DNA of 64,000 bases from positions 7,480 to 71,479 of the forward strand of contig NZ_JBGOSE010000017.1 of the NCBI RefSeq assembly GCF_041538045.1, written 5' to 3'. Source of the stretch: Aliiglaciecola sp041538045 (GTDB lineage Bacteria > Pseudomonadota > Gammaproteobacteria > Enterobacterales > Alteromonadaceae). Below the pieces are notes generated by a model. That model was not told the DNA's origin and did not search any database. It saw nothing but the letters and a program-made list of their open reading frames with translations. Each line of letters starts with the position of its first letter. The first letter of the stretch is position 1. Position numbers and translations under genes: made by a program. Positions 53,426 to 62,563 of the stretch are shown piece by piece.

Positions 53426-54550
53426 TTAACGATTAGCAGTTACTCTTAATATCTTACCTTTTGCATCATCTACAAGTAAATACAAAGAGCCATCGGGATG
53501 CACCTTCACATCTCGGAACCGATAACCTAAGTCAGCGAATAAAGACTGCTGACCGACAACTTTATTTTGTTGCATTTGCAGCCAAATGAGTTCTTTCGAT
53601 TTCAAACTGGTCACTAACAAGTCTCCGCGCATTTGCGGAAACATAATGCCATCGTAAACTGTGATGCTTGATGGTGCTATAGAAGGCGTCCAATCAACTA
53701 ATGGTTGTCGCATGCCTGGGTATTTTTTAAAAGGCGTAATTAATGCGCCAGAATAGTCTTTGCCGTTAGTAATCACCGGCCAACCATAGTTATCACCTTT
53801 TCGAATGATATTTATTTCATCTCCACCGGCGGGGCCGTGTTCATTTGAAAAAACAAGATTGCGAATCGGATCATAGACCAAACCTTGGGGGTTACGATGA
53901 CCTAAGGAATACACAGAATGAGCCAGATTTTTTTCTGTTTCGCCAATATAGGGGTTGTCTTGGGGTATCTCCCCGTTATCCAAAATCCGTAGAATTTTGC
54001 CCATCTGATTATTCACACGTTGTGCGTTTTCGCGAAAGTCAAAACCATCCCCCGAGGTGATTAACAACGAATTATCCTCTAAGAATGCCAGCTTACCACC
54101 GTAATGCACTGGCGTATTTCGAAAGGGTTTAACGGTAAAAATAACTTGGCTATCAACTAACTGGTTATTCTGTAACTTTGCGCGCATGATTTTAAGCGTG
54201 TTGCGTTCATCAGTGCCTGCCGAATAGGAAAGATAAAGCCAGCCATTTTGTTGATAATTGGGATGCAGCACCACATCTAACAAGCCGCCCTGGCTTTTCA
54301 CATAAATGTCCTTTGGCAGTCCGTCTATGGGCTGCCCTAAGGTAAAGTTGACCACTTGTCGTAAACTGCCTGAACGTTCCGTTACAAGAAATCGACTGTT
54401 TGATATAAAGGCAACAGACCAAGGAAAGTTGAGCTCGGTCACAATCTCTTCAATTTTAAAAGCTTTTGAACTAACAACATTCTTGGCATTTGCTACATAA
54501 CTGAAAGATAAAAAATAAATTAGCACAGCTGTGAAAAATCGAATGCGCAC
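53426..54550 (-). CDS. Soluble aldose sugar dehydrogenase, PQQ-type
   Basis: An exported (signal peptide to about residue 22) six-bladed beta-propeller of the glucose/sorbosone dehydrogenase family (YliI/Asd type). Motifs include LNFPWSVAFI, GGLLDVVLHPNY, YGGKLAF, GHRNPQGLV and SNEHGPAGGDEIN, with the conserved PQQ/calcium region. 374 residues is typical. No PQQ synthesis genes are in the window. Lies upstream of acnB on the same strand but with a 156-base gap. Confidence 0.88.
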   Translation of the reverse strand: MRIRFFTAVLIYFLSFSYVANAKNVVSSKAFKIEEIVTELNFPWSVAFISNSRFLVTERSGSLRQVVNFTLGQPIDGLPKDIYVKSQGGLLDVVLHPNYQQNGWLYLSYSAGTDERNTLKIMRAKLQNNQLVDSQVIFTVKPFRNTPVHYGGKLAFLEDNSLLITSGDGFDFRENAQRVNNQMGKILRILDNGEIPQDNPYIGETEKNLAHSVYSLGHRNPQGLVYDPIRNLVFSNEHGPAGGDEINIIRKGDNYGWPVITNGKDYSGALITPFKKYPGMRQPLVDWTPSIAPSSITVYDGIMFPQMRGDLLVTSLKSKELIWLQMQQNKVVGQQSLFADLGYRFRDVKVHPDGSLYLLVDDAKGKILRVTANR

Positions 54551-54742
54551 AAATAATTCCTTAGATTATAAAGTAGAGTGTTCGATAGGGTGTTCTGCCA
54601 TAAATCAGTTATAAATATACTCATATACAGAAAAAATGCGAGCTTAGTGGAAGTTAACTATCTTTTTATTAATGTTATAAAGGTTGTTACTTTTCCTGCC
54701 AAAATGCCACACTAGATAGTATTGATGAAGGCAAGGTTACCT

Positions 54743-55189
54743 ATGCAAAAAACTATAAAACTTGTTTTGGATTTTATCGCGGCAACCCTTAGTTGTTTTA
54801 TTTTAGCGAGCCTTTTACATACGCAATTTGTACTCCATGAGCTAAGTAAATTGGATGTGGCTATTAGCTGGCAAACCAGGTTATCCGCGACGGGAAGCGA
54901 TATTATTGGTCTTCTGCCTACTTATGGGGTGATAATTTTAGTTGGTTTGTTGCTGGCGTTTTTAAGCGTGTTTTGGTTAAACAAGTTATTCGTCAAACCT
55001 CGACCATGGTTGTACCCACTTGGCGGCGCAGTGGCCATGTTTGCTATTCTAAGCGCCATGCAACCCATAATGGACATCACCTTAATCGCAGGAGCCAGAA
55101 CCCAGTTGGGAATTCTTAGCCAATGTTTGGCCGGACTCTTTGGTGGTTGGGTATTCATGTATCAGCGCCGAGCAAAGTTAAAGCAGTAA
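54743..55189 (+). CDS. Small four-helix membrane protein, unknown
   Basis: 148 residues with four hydrophobic segments (about 8-28, 55-80, 90-110 and 118-140), the last before a basic tail. No family recognised. I start at the ATG with AAGG 7 bases upstream; the frame is open to 54722. It diverges from the sugar dehydrogenase gene and converges with the cytochrome gene. Confidence 0.65.
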   Translation: MQKTIKLVLDFIAATLSCFILASLLHTQFVLHELSKLDVAISWQTRLSATGSDIIGLLPTYGVIILVGLLLAFLSVFWLNKLFVKPRPWLYPLGGAVAMFAILSAMQPIMDITLIAGARTQLGILSQCLAGLFGGWVFMYQRRAKLKQ

Positions 55190-55193
55190 TAAA

Positions 55194-55218
55194 TGGTCAA
55201 AACAATGTGTTCTGACCA
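55194..55218. terminator. Hairpin between convergent genes
   Basis: TGGTCAAAAC and GTTCTGACCA form a 10-bp stem (one mismatch) with a five-base loop, between two genes facing each other. No T-tract, so its terminator role is uncertain. Confidence 0.35.
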
Positions 55219-55282
55219 CTTACTGGAACCTAGAGCATATAGGTACAGCGTTTTTCGCGACTAACAGAACTCTGTTTCTAGA

Positions 55283-56761
55283 TTAATGGGTCATATCAGA
55301 GTGGGCATTACGATTTAAATGTAACTCGGTATCCAGCAAATGACCATCCATTCCCCATGCTCGCATCTTTTCTACTGCCCACTCTGCGGTTTGCTCAGTG
55401 TGACATTCATTACAAGCATTGGGAGAGTTTTCTAAACCCATTTTGGCTGATAACAGAGGATTGGGAATGGTACCCACGTTGTGGCTTCTTACATAATAAT
55501 CGATACCAGATACCTGATTCAGCAGGTTTTTAGGCATGTGGCAGTCATAACAAAAAGAACCTTTGGTGTCTGGCGCATGCCTAGTATGTTTAGCCAAATT
55601 CTGCTGTATGGGTTGATGGCAGTCTAGGCAAAACTGATTACTAACTTCAGAGGCTTCTAAAATACCGAACTTCGCCGGCTGTTTGTTATTATGAGGATCG
55701 TGACAATCGTAGCAACGCATATCCGTTTGTTCATAATGTGTCGAGTCGGCAAAGGAACGAAATAAAGTACCTAACCCTTTAGGGCGACCATCGGGCCAAA
55801 CTTGTAACGTTGGAAAAGTGCGACCAGGTACCGTTTCTGCTTCGGTAAAATATTGGGATAAATCATTTAAATTGCCGTCGTGATCATAACCAGGAAAATA
55901 AGTACGATAAGCATCCATACGTTTCCGCAAAATATCTGCACCGTGACAACGGGCACAAACACTTAGCGCCACCCCTTGGGAGTGGTCTGCGGCATTCATG
56001 ATGTAAGGAACAGGCTCATCAAACAGTTTTAAATTAACCAAGGACATCATGCGGTTAATTGGTTTATCTTGCATATAATCGAGATGTTTACTGCCCGGCC
56101 CATGACAGACCTCACAACCTACTCCATCTTCAGTCCACTTTACATTGGCCACAGTATGGGCACGATCTTTACTTATTTGTTGTAAATTAGTGGTATGGCA
56201 ACGGGCGCAATATAAATTCCAAGCAGAATTTAATGGCTTCATTTGTTCCCATAAATCGTGGACAGTTTCCGGGCTTTGTTCTTGTTCGTTCCAATAGGCA
56301 AAAAACTCACCTCTAGCCACGGACCATTGCACAGGTAAGCGCCTTAACACACCACCATTTTCTTGGGTAAGATAAGTTTGTCGATACTGATAACCTATTA
56401 CTTTATCGATTTTAAAGGGTTTGTACTCGTCGGAATCAATATCTTTGAGAGCTAAAAAGAAATCCTCACCTTGTCGAAAGGATTTGACCGCAGGACTAGT
56501 TTTATCAGGATCCGTATTTAAGAAAAAAGTACCGTTATTGAAATTACCTACAACGGTACTGTCGCTAGGAGCATGGGTAATATTGTGATGGGGCGATTTC
56601 AACCAAGCATCGTAATTAATAATATGGCAATCACCACAGACTTCGCTTCCCACAAATTCAGCGTGAAAAACTTTGTCATAGTTATCTTGACTAAACCAAA
56701 CCAAAGCCACCGCTGCAACGATTAAGCCGATAAAAATATAAACAAATGATTTAAGTCCCAT
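55283..56761 (-). CDS. Octaheme c-type cytochrome
   Basis: A 492-residue protein with an N-terminal membrane helix (residues 5-23, uncleaved anchor or signal) and eight CxxCH heme sites: CGDCH (42), CARCH, CEVCH, CARCH, CYDCH, CLDCH, CYDCH and CNECH. Spacing and the CHxPHN-like segment recall multiheme nitrite/hydroxylamine-type scaffolds and tetratricopeptide-cytochrome relatives, but no catalytic family could be named. Electron transfer in the periplasm is likely. The first three motifs and the last five are separated by long non-heme stretches. Confidence 0.85.
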   Translation of the reverse strand: MGLKSFVYIFIGLIVAAVALVWFSQDNYDKVFHAEFVGSEVCGDCHIINYDAWLKSPHHNITHAPSDSTVVGNFNNGTFFLNTDPDKTSPAVKSFRQGEDFFLALKDIDSDEYKPFKIDKVIGYQYRQTYLTQENGGVLRRLPVQWSVARGEFFAYWNEQEQSPETVHDLWEQMKPLNSAWNLYCARCHTTNLQQISKDRAHTVANVKWTEDGVGCEVCHGPGSKHLDYMQDKPINRMMSLVNLKLFDEPVPYIMNAADHSQGVALSVCARCHGADILRKRMDAYRTYFPGYDHDGNLNDLSQYFTEAETVPGRTFPTLQVWPDGRPKGLGTLFRSFADSTHYEQTDMRCYDCHDPHNNKQPAKFGILEASEVSNQFCLDCHQPIQQNLAKHTRHAPDTKGSFCYDCHMPKNLLNQVSGIDYYVRSHNVGTIPNPLLSAKMGLENSPNACNECHTEQTAEWAVEKMRAWGMDGHLLDTELHLNRNAHSDMTH

Positions 56762-57175
56762 AATTCCTAACTACTTATTCAAAATGCGATAAATTAAAAC
56801 TGCATGGTTAGTATTAATTTGTAATGTAGTTGCCACATTCTTGTATTCAATTGACGTGGGTTTGTTGAGCCAATCAGGTGATGGTAAATTATTGTATTGG
56901 CAGATATCCAATATTTCTTAGTAATAAATACAAATAGCGTCCCTGATAAAATGTATTGGAACAGGTAGCTTAGGTTAATCAAGTTACCTTTTTGTGCAAC
57001 CCATTTCAAAATGGTCTAAATGATTAGTGGCAACATCTCGACTTATCAACCAACAAACATAAACAAAGGCCTGAAACATATATCAATTTCAGGCCTTTTT
57101 TGAATAACATTCAATTATATAAGTAATTTACGCCTATTTAATGGCAGCTAAATACTTTACTTAAACTCAGTAAAA
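56762..57175. other. 414-base gap with an orphan terminator
   Basis: AT-rich. A 71-codon minus-strand frame (56794-57009) lacks family signs or a good ribosome site and is not called. The stretch holds the hairpin at 57065-57101. No other feature seen. Confidence 0.5.
57065..57101 (+). terminator. Strong hairpin terminator, unclear partner
   Basis: A 12-bp stem (AAAGGCCTGAAA with TTTCAGGCCTTT, ten-base loop) followed by TTTTTT on the plus strand. On the minus strand it reads into TTTGTTTATG and could end the PepSY gene 75 bases away. On the plus strand no gene precedes it. Confidence 0.75.
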
Positions 57176-57694
57176 TTAAGAACCAAATATAACCACTAGA
57201 ACAGCAAAGACAGCACCTGCTGCTGCAATTTTAACCCCATTTTTGAACATGGGTAATTTGGGCATAAACATTAAAAACGCCGTAATAACAAAGAACAACA
57301 AGCTGATTCCAAAACTAATATTCAGAAAGAATAGTGGACTACCTGTGGTTGCTTTATGCAGTTTAACCAATTTTGCCAAGGGTGCTGGATAGTCCTGTTT
57401 ATTAATAACAGCCTTTCCAGTTTGTTTGTTGTATTGCCCTTGATTAAACACCACCAAGCCATCGGCTTCGCTTTCAACTGTAAACCCTTTGAGACCTAAT
57501 TGCTTACCCAAGGCTTTACCATTTAGTTCCTTATCTAACTGACGCTGTTCCACTTGTGGAAATTTCAGAAAATCTGTTTTACGGAATATCAGTAGTGTGC
57601 CACTTACAGCGTAAACTCCCAGTATGCCCGCCAAAAAAAAGCCTAACCATCTATGGTACTTACGAACGGCATTATGAAATTTAGGTGAAGCCAT
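57176..57694 (-). CDS. PepSY-associated membrane protein
   Basis: 172 residues with three hydrophobic segments (about 17-38, 122-142 and 150-170) and the PepSY-type KYHRWLGFFLAGILGVYAVSGTLL start. His in KYHRW and in KLHKATTG could bind heme, as proposed for this group. It may move electrons across the inner membrane, and its neighbour on the same strand is the octaheme cytochrome, but that pairing is only contextual. The family is often found with siderophore or iron uptake, not seen here. Confidence 0.75.
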   Translation of the reverse strand: MASPKFHNAVRKYHRWLGFFLAGILGVYAVSGTLLIFRKTDFLKFPQVEQRQLDKELNGKALGKQLGLKGFTVESEADGLVVFNQGQYNKQTGKAVINKQDYPAPLAKLVKLHKATTGSPLFFLNISFGISLLFFVITAFLMFMPKLPMFKNGVKIAAAGAVFAVLVVIFGS

Positions 57695-58187
57695 TGAATC
57701 CTCTTTAATTTAAACTAAATCAGTAAAAGCCAAAATGTTTAAATATGTAATTGAATACTGCAAAATGGCGATTAATTTGCTCGAAATATATCATTTTTAA
57801 ATTGTTATTTCACCAATATTGATTTTACTAAACAGTAAAATAGATAATAAATACAGCTATCTAAGTTCAAACAACTACAGTTAAAAACCGCATTTAAGAA
57901 GTTAATATATTCCTATTTTAGTAAATGCAGATACCGTACAAACCCACCAGGAAGTTTCTAGTGACACAACAACTGGGTAAAATTTTTCAGCTATAGCATA
58001 AGCAAAATATTTGGTTTAAAATACAGCAACTTGTTCATTTAACTTAACAAAATTTGTGTTAATTCAAAGTCTGAATTTTTACATTTAGAGTATTTGGTGT
58101 TATGCCATCTAGTCTAAACACGGGTATAACCCTAGATGATGATTCCATTAGCTTGCTTAAACTTTGAAAAGGCAGGGAGCCGGCTAG
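57695..58187. other. 493-base divergent gap
   Basis: Very AT-rich between the PepSY and GGDEF-EAL genes. A nested hairpin (CATCTAG 58106-58112 with CTAGATG 58132-58138, enclosing GGGTATAACCC-type pairing) lies 50 bases before the GGDEF-EAL start, in its leader. No c-di-GMP riboswitch core was recognised. Otherwise nothing. Confidence 0.4.
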
Positions 58188-60293
58188 ATGTTCCATAGTA
58201 TTAAATTCAAGTTTATTATTATCATTATCATATCTATTTTAGTTAGCTCTAGTGCTGTTTTCTTTTTAGCCATTAATGAACATGAAAATCTTTACAAAAA
58301 ATCCGTAGAGCAAAACTTAGATGCCATGGCGTCAGTTATGGCAGACAATATCTTGTCGATATTTACCGATGATGACGACGAAGGAGAATTGTTTTTTTCC
58401 ATCACCACTGAGTTACTTGGGCTTGATCGTTACGAACATATCAAATTTGTGAATGTATTCGACGCGGATTGGAACATCATTCAATATTATGTCCATCCTA
58501 ATTACTTAAATTTAGAAAATTTTATTCCTGAATTGACTTCAGTTCCAGCCGAGGAATTGCCACATAATGTGAGTATAACCGATGAAGGTTTAACGGTTTT
58601 AAAAACCATTGGTGAAGAGAAACTTCCAGTTGGATATTTATTAATCGTACAAGATTATCAACGGCCCTTGAGTGAGAGTAAAAACAGCCTTTTTTCCAGC
58701 GCGATTCCTTTAGTTATTTTAGTTGTTGCCCTAGCAATGCTGATTTCTTTATTGAGGTATCAACGTTTATTCCAGCCATTACTAAACCTTACTAGGTTTA
58801 CCAAAAAAGTTGAAAAAACCACCGACTATAATTTGAAGTACCGAGTATCAGGTAATGATGAAGTATCGGAGTTGGGGCGCAATATTAATAAACTCTTAGG
58901 CACCATTAATGCGGAGATCAAAACCAATCAACAAAATACAGAGAAGTTGATTGAACAGCAAAACTCCATGCAACATTTAGCTAACTACGATACTTTAACT
59001 GGGTTACCAAACCGCATGTTTTTCATGGAAATGTTGAAGTTAGAGTTAGCAAGAAGTCAGCGAGAAAATGAAGATTTAGCAATTATGTTCTTCGATGTTG
59101 ATGGATTTAAAGGGGTTAATGATACTCTGGGTCACGAAACAGGTGATTTACTACTTAAAGCGGTTGCAAACAAAATTAAGCGTTTTCTTCGGCCAGGTGA
59201 CATTTTAGCACGTTTAGGTGGCGATGAATTTTTGATTATGATCCCCCACCTGAATAGTCCACTTGTAGCAGTGAACATAGCAAACCGAATTATAGAGGGG
59301 ATGCTATCTCCCATAGAGATCAATAGTTGGGATATTCAAACAGGTGTCAGTATTGGTATTGCCAAGGCAACAGACGCAGCTTTTGATATTAATACCTTTA
59401 TCAGCAATGCCGATATCGCCATGTATGCTTCCAAGGAAAAAGGCAAAGGTTCTTACACTGTTTTCCATAAAAAAATGTTAGAGGAAAATCGAAGAAAAGT
59501 ACAAATAGCCAATCTTATTGCTAACGCTATTGCCAAAGACGAATTTGACATTCACTACCAACTAAAAATATCGTCTGAAGGAATAATAAAAGGATTGGAA
59601 GCACTTTTACGTTGGAATAATAGTGAGATGGGCAATATATCTCCAGGTGAATTCATACCAATTGCTGAACAAGGCGGTAAAGTAAAAGCCATAACTCGCT
59701 GGTTGGTTGAAAGAGTGTTTAAAGACATGAGTGAGTTGCAAAAAATGGTTGAGCATGAACTCGTTGTATCACTTAATATTTCCAGCCACGATTTGCAAGA
59801 CCGAAATTTCATCCATTTTATAGAGAAAAATCTATCCATATACAATGTAAATATCCAAAATATTCAGTTTGAAATGACGGAGTCTAGTTATCTTGAAAAT
59901 TTTGATAGTGCTAATGAGTTTTTCAGTAATATCAGAAAAATGGGAGGCTCCATCGCATTAGACGACTTTGGTACAGGTTACTCTTCCCTTAGTTATCTTA
60001 CAAAAATAGAAATTGATACACTTAAAATAGACAGAATGTTTGTTATGCAACACGATAGCTCGGGTAAAGATACAGTTGTGTTACAGACTATTCTGGATTT
60101 GGGCCATAGACTTGGTTTACAGATTTGTAGCGAAGGCGTAGAAACAGCAGACCAAGCTAATTATTTAATATTGAATGGAAGTGATGAAATGCAAGGTTAT
60201 TATTTTGCAAAACCATTACCATTAGCTAAACTCCCTGAAGCGTTTAAAAAAGCTCGAGGGCTATTTCAAGAAATATGCACAATCGATTATTAA
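58188..60293 (+). CDS. Membrane GGDEF-EAL c-di-GMP protein
   Basis: Makes and/or breaks c-di-GMP. Two membrane helices (about 9-28 and 166-186) flank a ~135-residue periplasmic sensor; a HAMP domain (190-240) and coiled linker follow. The cyclase motif GGDEF is intact at residues 344-348, with an inhibitory I-site RPGD five residues before it. The EAL motif (471-473, in LEALLRW) is intact, and later DDFGTGYSSL, a key phosphodiesterase loop, is conserved. Both activities are therefore possible. Next come porin-like and PstS-like genes on the same strand. Confidence 0.93.
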   Translation: MFHSIKFKFIIIIIISILVSSSAVFFLAINEHENLYKKSVEQNLDAMASVMADNILSIFTDDDDEGELFFSITTELLGLDRYEHIKFVNVFDADWNIIQYYVHPNYLNLENFIPELTSVPAEELPHNVSITDEGLTVLKTIGEEKLPVGYLLIVQDYQRPLSESKNSLFSSAIPLVILVVALAMLISLLRYQRLFQPLLNLTRFTKKVEKTTDYNLKYRVSGNDEVSELGRNINKLLGTINAEIKTNQQNTEKLIEQQNSMQHLANYDTLTGLPNRMFFMEMLKLELARSQRENEDLAIMFFDVDGFKGVNDTLGHETGDLLLKAVANKIKRFLRPGDILARLGGDEFLIMIPHLNSPLVAVNIANRIIEGMLSPIEINSWDIQTGVSIGIAKATDAAFDINTFISNADIAMYASKEKGKGSYTVFHKKMLEENRRKVQIANLIANAIAKDEFDIHYQLKISSEGIIKGLEALLRWNNSEMGNISPGEFIPIAEQGGKVKAITRWLVERVFKDMSELQKMVEHELVVSLNISSHDLQDRNFIHFIEKNLSIYNVNIQNIQFEMTESSYLENFDSANEFFSNIRKMGGSIALDDFGTGYSSLSYLTKIEIDTLKIDRMFVMQHDSSGKDTVVLQTILDLGHRLGLQICSEGVETADQANYLILNGSDEMQGYYFAKPLPLAKLPEAFKKARGLFQEICTIDY

Positions 60294-60550
60294 TAACTAC
60301 CAAACTTATGTTGATTTAAAGGGCAATAGACGAAACCTAATCAACACACTAGCTGTTATTTAAGGAAAGCGGTCAATCTGCTTGATCTTAATCATTTAAA
60401 GTAAACAGATTTTAATAACCTGTGTAAAAATGATAAATAATGTGAAGATTGCATAAAGACAAGTAAAAAGTGGCTCACTCCAAATAGTGTATGCAGCACA
60501 CAAAATTAAGACTTTAACTTCAATGAAATTAACTATTCTAAGGATGGACA

Positions 60551-61741
60551 TTGTTGCAACGACATATTATTTTAAAATTTTTTATATTATCGCTTTCATT
60601 AAGCCATTTATCATTATTCGCTAATGAAATAGAGTTTTCTGGTTACGCAAGGGTTATCGCGGGTTATTTGGACGAAGATAATACTGAGTTCAAGGGTTAT
60701 GATAGTAGTATTAATTTAGAACCATCTAGTTTGTTAGCGATTCAAGCTGAATATAAATTTAGTGAAAAGTGGTCGGCTACAACTCAACTCATTGCAAGAG
60801 CTGATAGAGATAAAGACTCAGGCATTGAGTGGCTCTATTTAACCTATCAGGCCACCGATAGCCTTCAGATTAAATTCGGTAAGTTACGCGCGCCTTTTTT
60901 CTCTATGAGCGATTACACAGACGTTGGTTTCGCTTACCCTTGGATAAACCTTCCTTACCAAGTCTACGATAACTTTCTGTTCCGTACTTTCGAAGGGGCT
61001 GATTTTTTATATAAATTTAATACCGACGAGATTGAGTTAAGTGTAGAGGCATACATTGGCCAAGAAGACGGCGATGTAGAGTTTAATGATCATCAAACAG
61101 GTTTTACTGCTCGCAATTTTCGAGGCCTAATTGGGAAGATTAACAGAAATAATTTCGAATTTAGGATTGCTCATTACCAAGGTAATTTGGGATTAAATAT
61201 ACCTGAAGTATCTGAGTTCCAACAAACTCTTTATAATCTCAACTTTGTGCAAAGCGCCGACTCATTAGATACAAAGGGGGTAGCAAAAGTTCAGCAAATC
61301 GGTATTGTCTACGATAATCTAGATTACTTTATTAGATCCGAGTGGGTAAATATAGAGACAGATCTTGAGTTCATTCCGTATATTCAGAGTTATTACATCA
61401 CTTCTGGTTTTAACTACGCACCTTTCACTTTTCATTTAACCTTTGCAGACAGTAAAGGGGAAATTAAGTATCCCATACAAGAAATCCCCATTGGCTACGA
61501 TCCTGGATTAGACCAAATAGCTGAAGCATACAATTATATATTTCTAAACTCAGCAGCTACTGACATGCAGAGTTGGACCCTCGGCGCACGATGGGATGTT
61601 TTGTCAAATTTTGCACTAAAAGCAGAGTTAACGACCATTAAAGAAGATAACGGAGCTCATTCATTCTTCAAAACAGATGAAAATACAACCTTCGACGGTA
61701 AATCAAGTTTGTACCTTATCGGGTTAGAATGGGTGTTTTAG
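60551..61741 (+). CDS. Porin-like outer-membrane protein
   Basis: A signal peptide (cut near LSLFA|NE) leads a 396-residue beta-rich protein that starts EIEFSGYARVIAGYLDED and ends IGLEWVF, the terminal Phe typical of outer-membrane barrels. Alternating aromatic residues and Asp-rich turns fit a 16- to 18-strand porin-like barrel. It resembles the phosphate-porin-like proteins often paired with small PstS-like proteins in this order. The start is TTG with AGGA 6 bases before it; the alternative TTG follows immediately. Confidence 0.68.
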   Translation: MLQRHIILKFFILSLSLSHLSLFANEIEFSGYARVIAGYLDEDNTEFKGYDSSINLEPSSLLAIQAEYKFSEKWSATTQLIARADRDKDSGIEWLYLTYQATDSLQIKFGKLRAPFFSMSDYTDVGFAYPWINLPYQVYDNFLFRTFEGADFLYKFNTDEIELSVEAYIGQEDGDVEFNDHQTGFTARNFRGLIGKINRNNFEFRIAHYQGNLGLNIPEVSEFQQTLYNLNFVQSADSLDTKGVAKVQQIGIVYDNLDYFIRSEWVNIETDLEFIPYIQSYYITSGFNYAPFTFHLTFADSKGEIKYPIQEIPIGYDPGLDQIAEAYNYIFLNSAATDMQSWTLGARWDVLSNFALKAELTTIKEDNGAHSFFKTDENTTFDGKSSLYLIGLEWVF

Positions 61742-62188
61742 ATGAGAAATTTAACAACACTTCATTTTATAAAAATAACGTTACTGATATTGTTATACCA
61801 TTCTTTTTTGGTAACTCAAACCCAAGCAGAAGAATACAAATCTGACTTTATAGTTGTCATTAATAGCCAAGACAAAGATCAGGATTTAAGCAAGCAACAG
61901 ATAAGAAATATCTTTATGGGCGGGGCCCTAAGCAATAAATATAAAGCTATAAATTTACCGTCTGGTAATCAATTGAGAATTGAATTCAATACCAAGATCG
62001 TAGGTCTTACTGAATCTCGCATTCAAGCTTATTGGGCGCAAATGAAGTTTACTGGTAGAAGCAAACCACCTATGGAATTAAATAGTCCACAAGAGACGCT
62101 TAAATATTTAGAAAAAACAGAAGGCGCTATTGCTTACTTACCCCCAGATATCCTGATACCCGATAACCTAACGGTTATATACCCTTAA
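61742..62188 (+). CDS. Small PstS-like periplasmic substrate-binding protein
   Basis: 148 residues with a signal peptide (cut near TQTQA|EE) and a single-lobe phosphate-binding-like domain: LSKQQIRNIFMGG, then ESRIQAYWAQMKFTGRSKPP and EGAIAYLPPD are typical of the short PstS-like family. It lacks the ABC transporter partners. The ATG follows the porin stop directly, so it is surely co-translated with it. Confidence 0.75.
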   Translation: MRNLTTLHFIKITLLILLYHSFLVTQTQAEEYKSDFIVVINSQDKDQDLSKQQIRNIFMGGALSNKYKAINLPSGNQLRIEFNTKIVGLTESRIQAYWAQMKFTGRSKPPMELNSPQETLKYLEKTEGAIAYLPPDILIPDNLTVIYP

Positions 62189-62563
62189 GGTTCAGATTAA
62201 ATAATTCAAAGAAACCTTTGAGTTTAGATAATTTTGTCACAGGTATCCTATATCTTTGATACGGGCTAACGCCCCTGTTACAAGCTGAAAAGGCACTCTA
62301 GAGCAAAACGCCTTCCGTTTGAACGACTGACATGGATGTCAGGCTGGCCGGCGCCATATGGATGTGTAATGCCTAGCATTACCTTCGAAGATTAATTTAA
62401 TATTCTTAAGGGCTTCGTTAGATAAATCATAAGCATAAAAAGCTACCTAAACTATACGGTCTTTCTTCCATACACGGGCTAAAGCCCGTGCTACTGGGTT
62501 GAGCTTTTCCTTACTCTGCCATCCACGGGCTGAAGCCCGTGCTACAGGTTGAGCTTTTCCTTA
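62189..62563. repeat. Composite hairpin repeat, left copy and tandem units
   Basis: Non-coding. Block A: ACGGGCTAACGCCCCTGTTAC (62261-62281), then GACATGGATGTC (62329-62340) with GGCTGG after it, then a GGCTTCGTTAGATAAATC...GCTACCTAA block (62411-62449). It is followed by two ~51-base units that start with the hairpin CACGGGCTRAAGCCCGTGCTAC (62473-62494 and 62524-62545) and share GGTTGAGCTTTTCCTTA. A right-hand counterpart with the same parts lies after the IS. Confidence 0.8.

Noticed and set aside
56794..57009. 71-codon minus-strand frame
   Set aside because: No ribosome site, odd composition and no recognisable domain; treated as chance.
57695..58187. c-di-GMP riboswitch ahead of the GGDEF-EAL gene
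   Set aside because: No GEMM-type core motifs were found; only a short nested hairpin is present.
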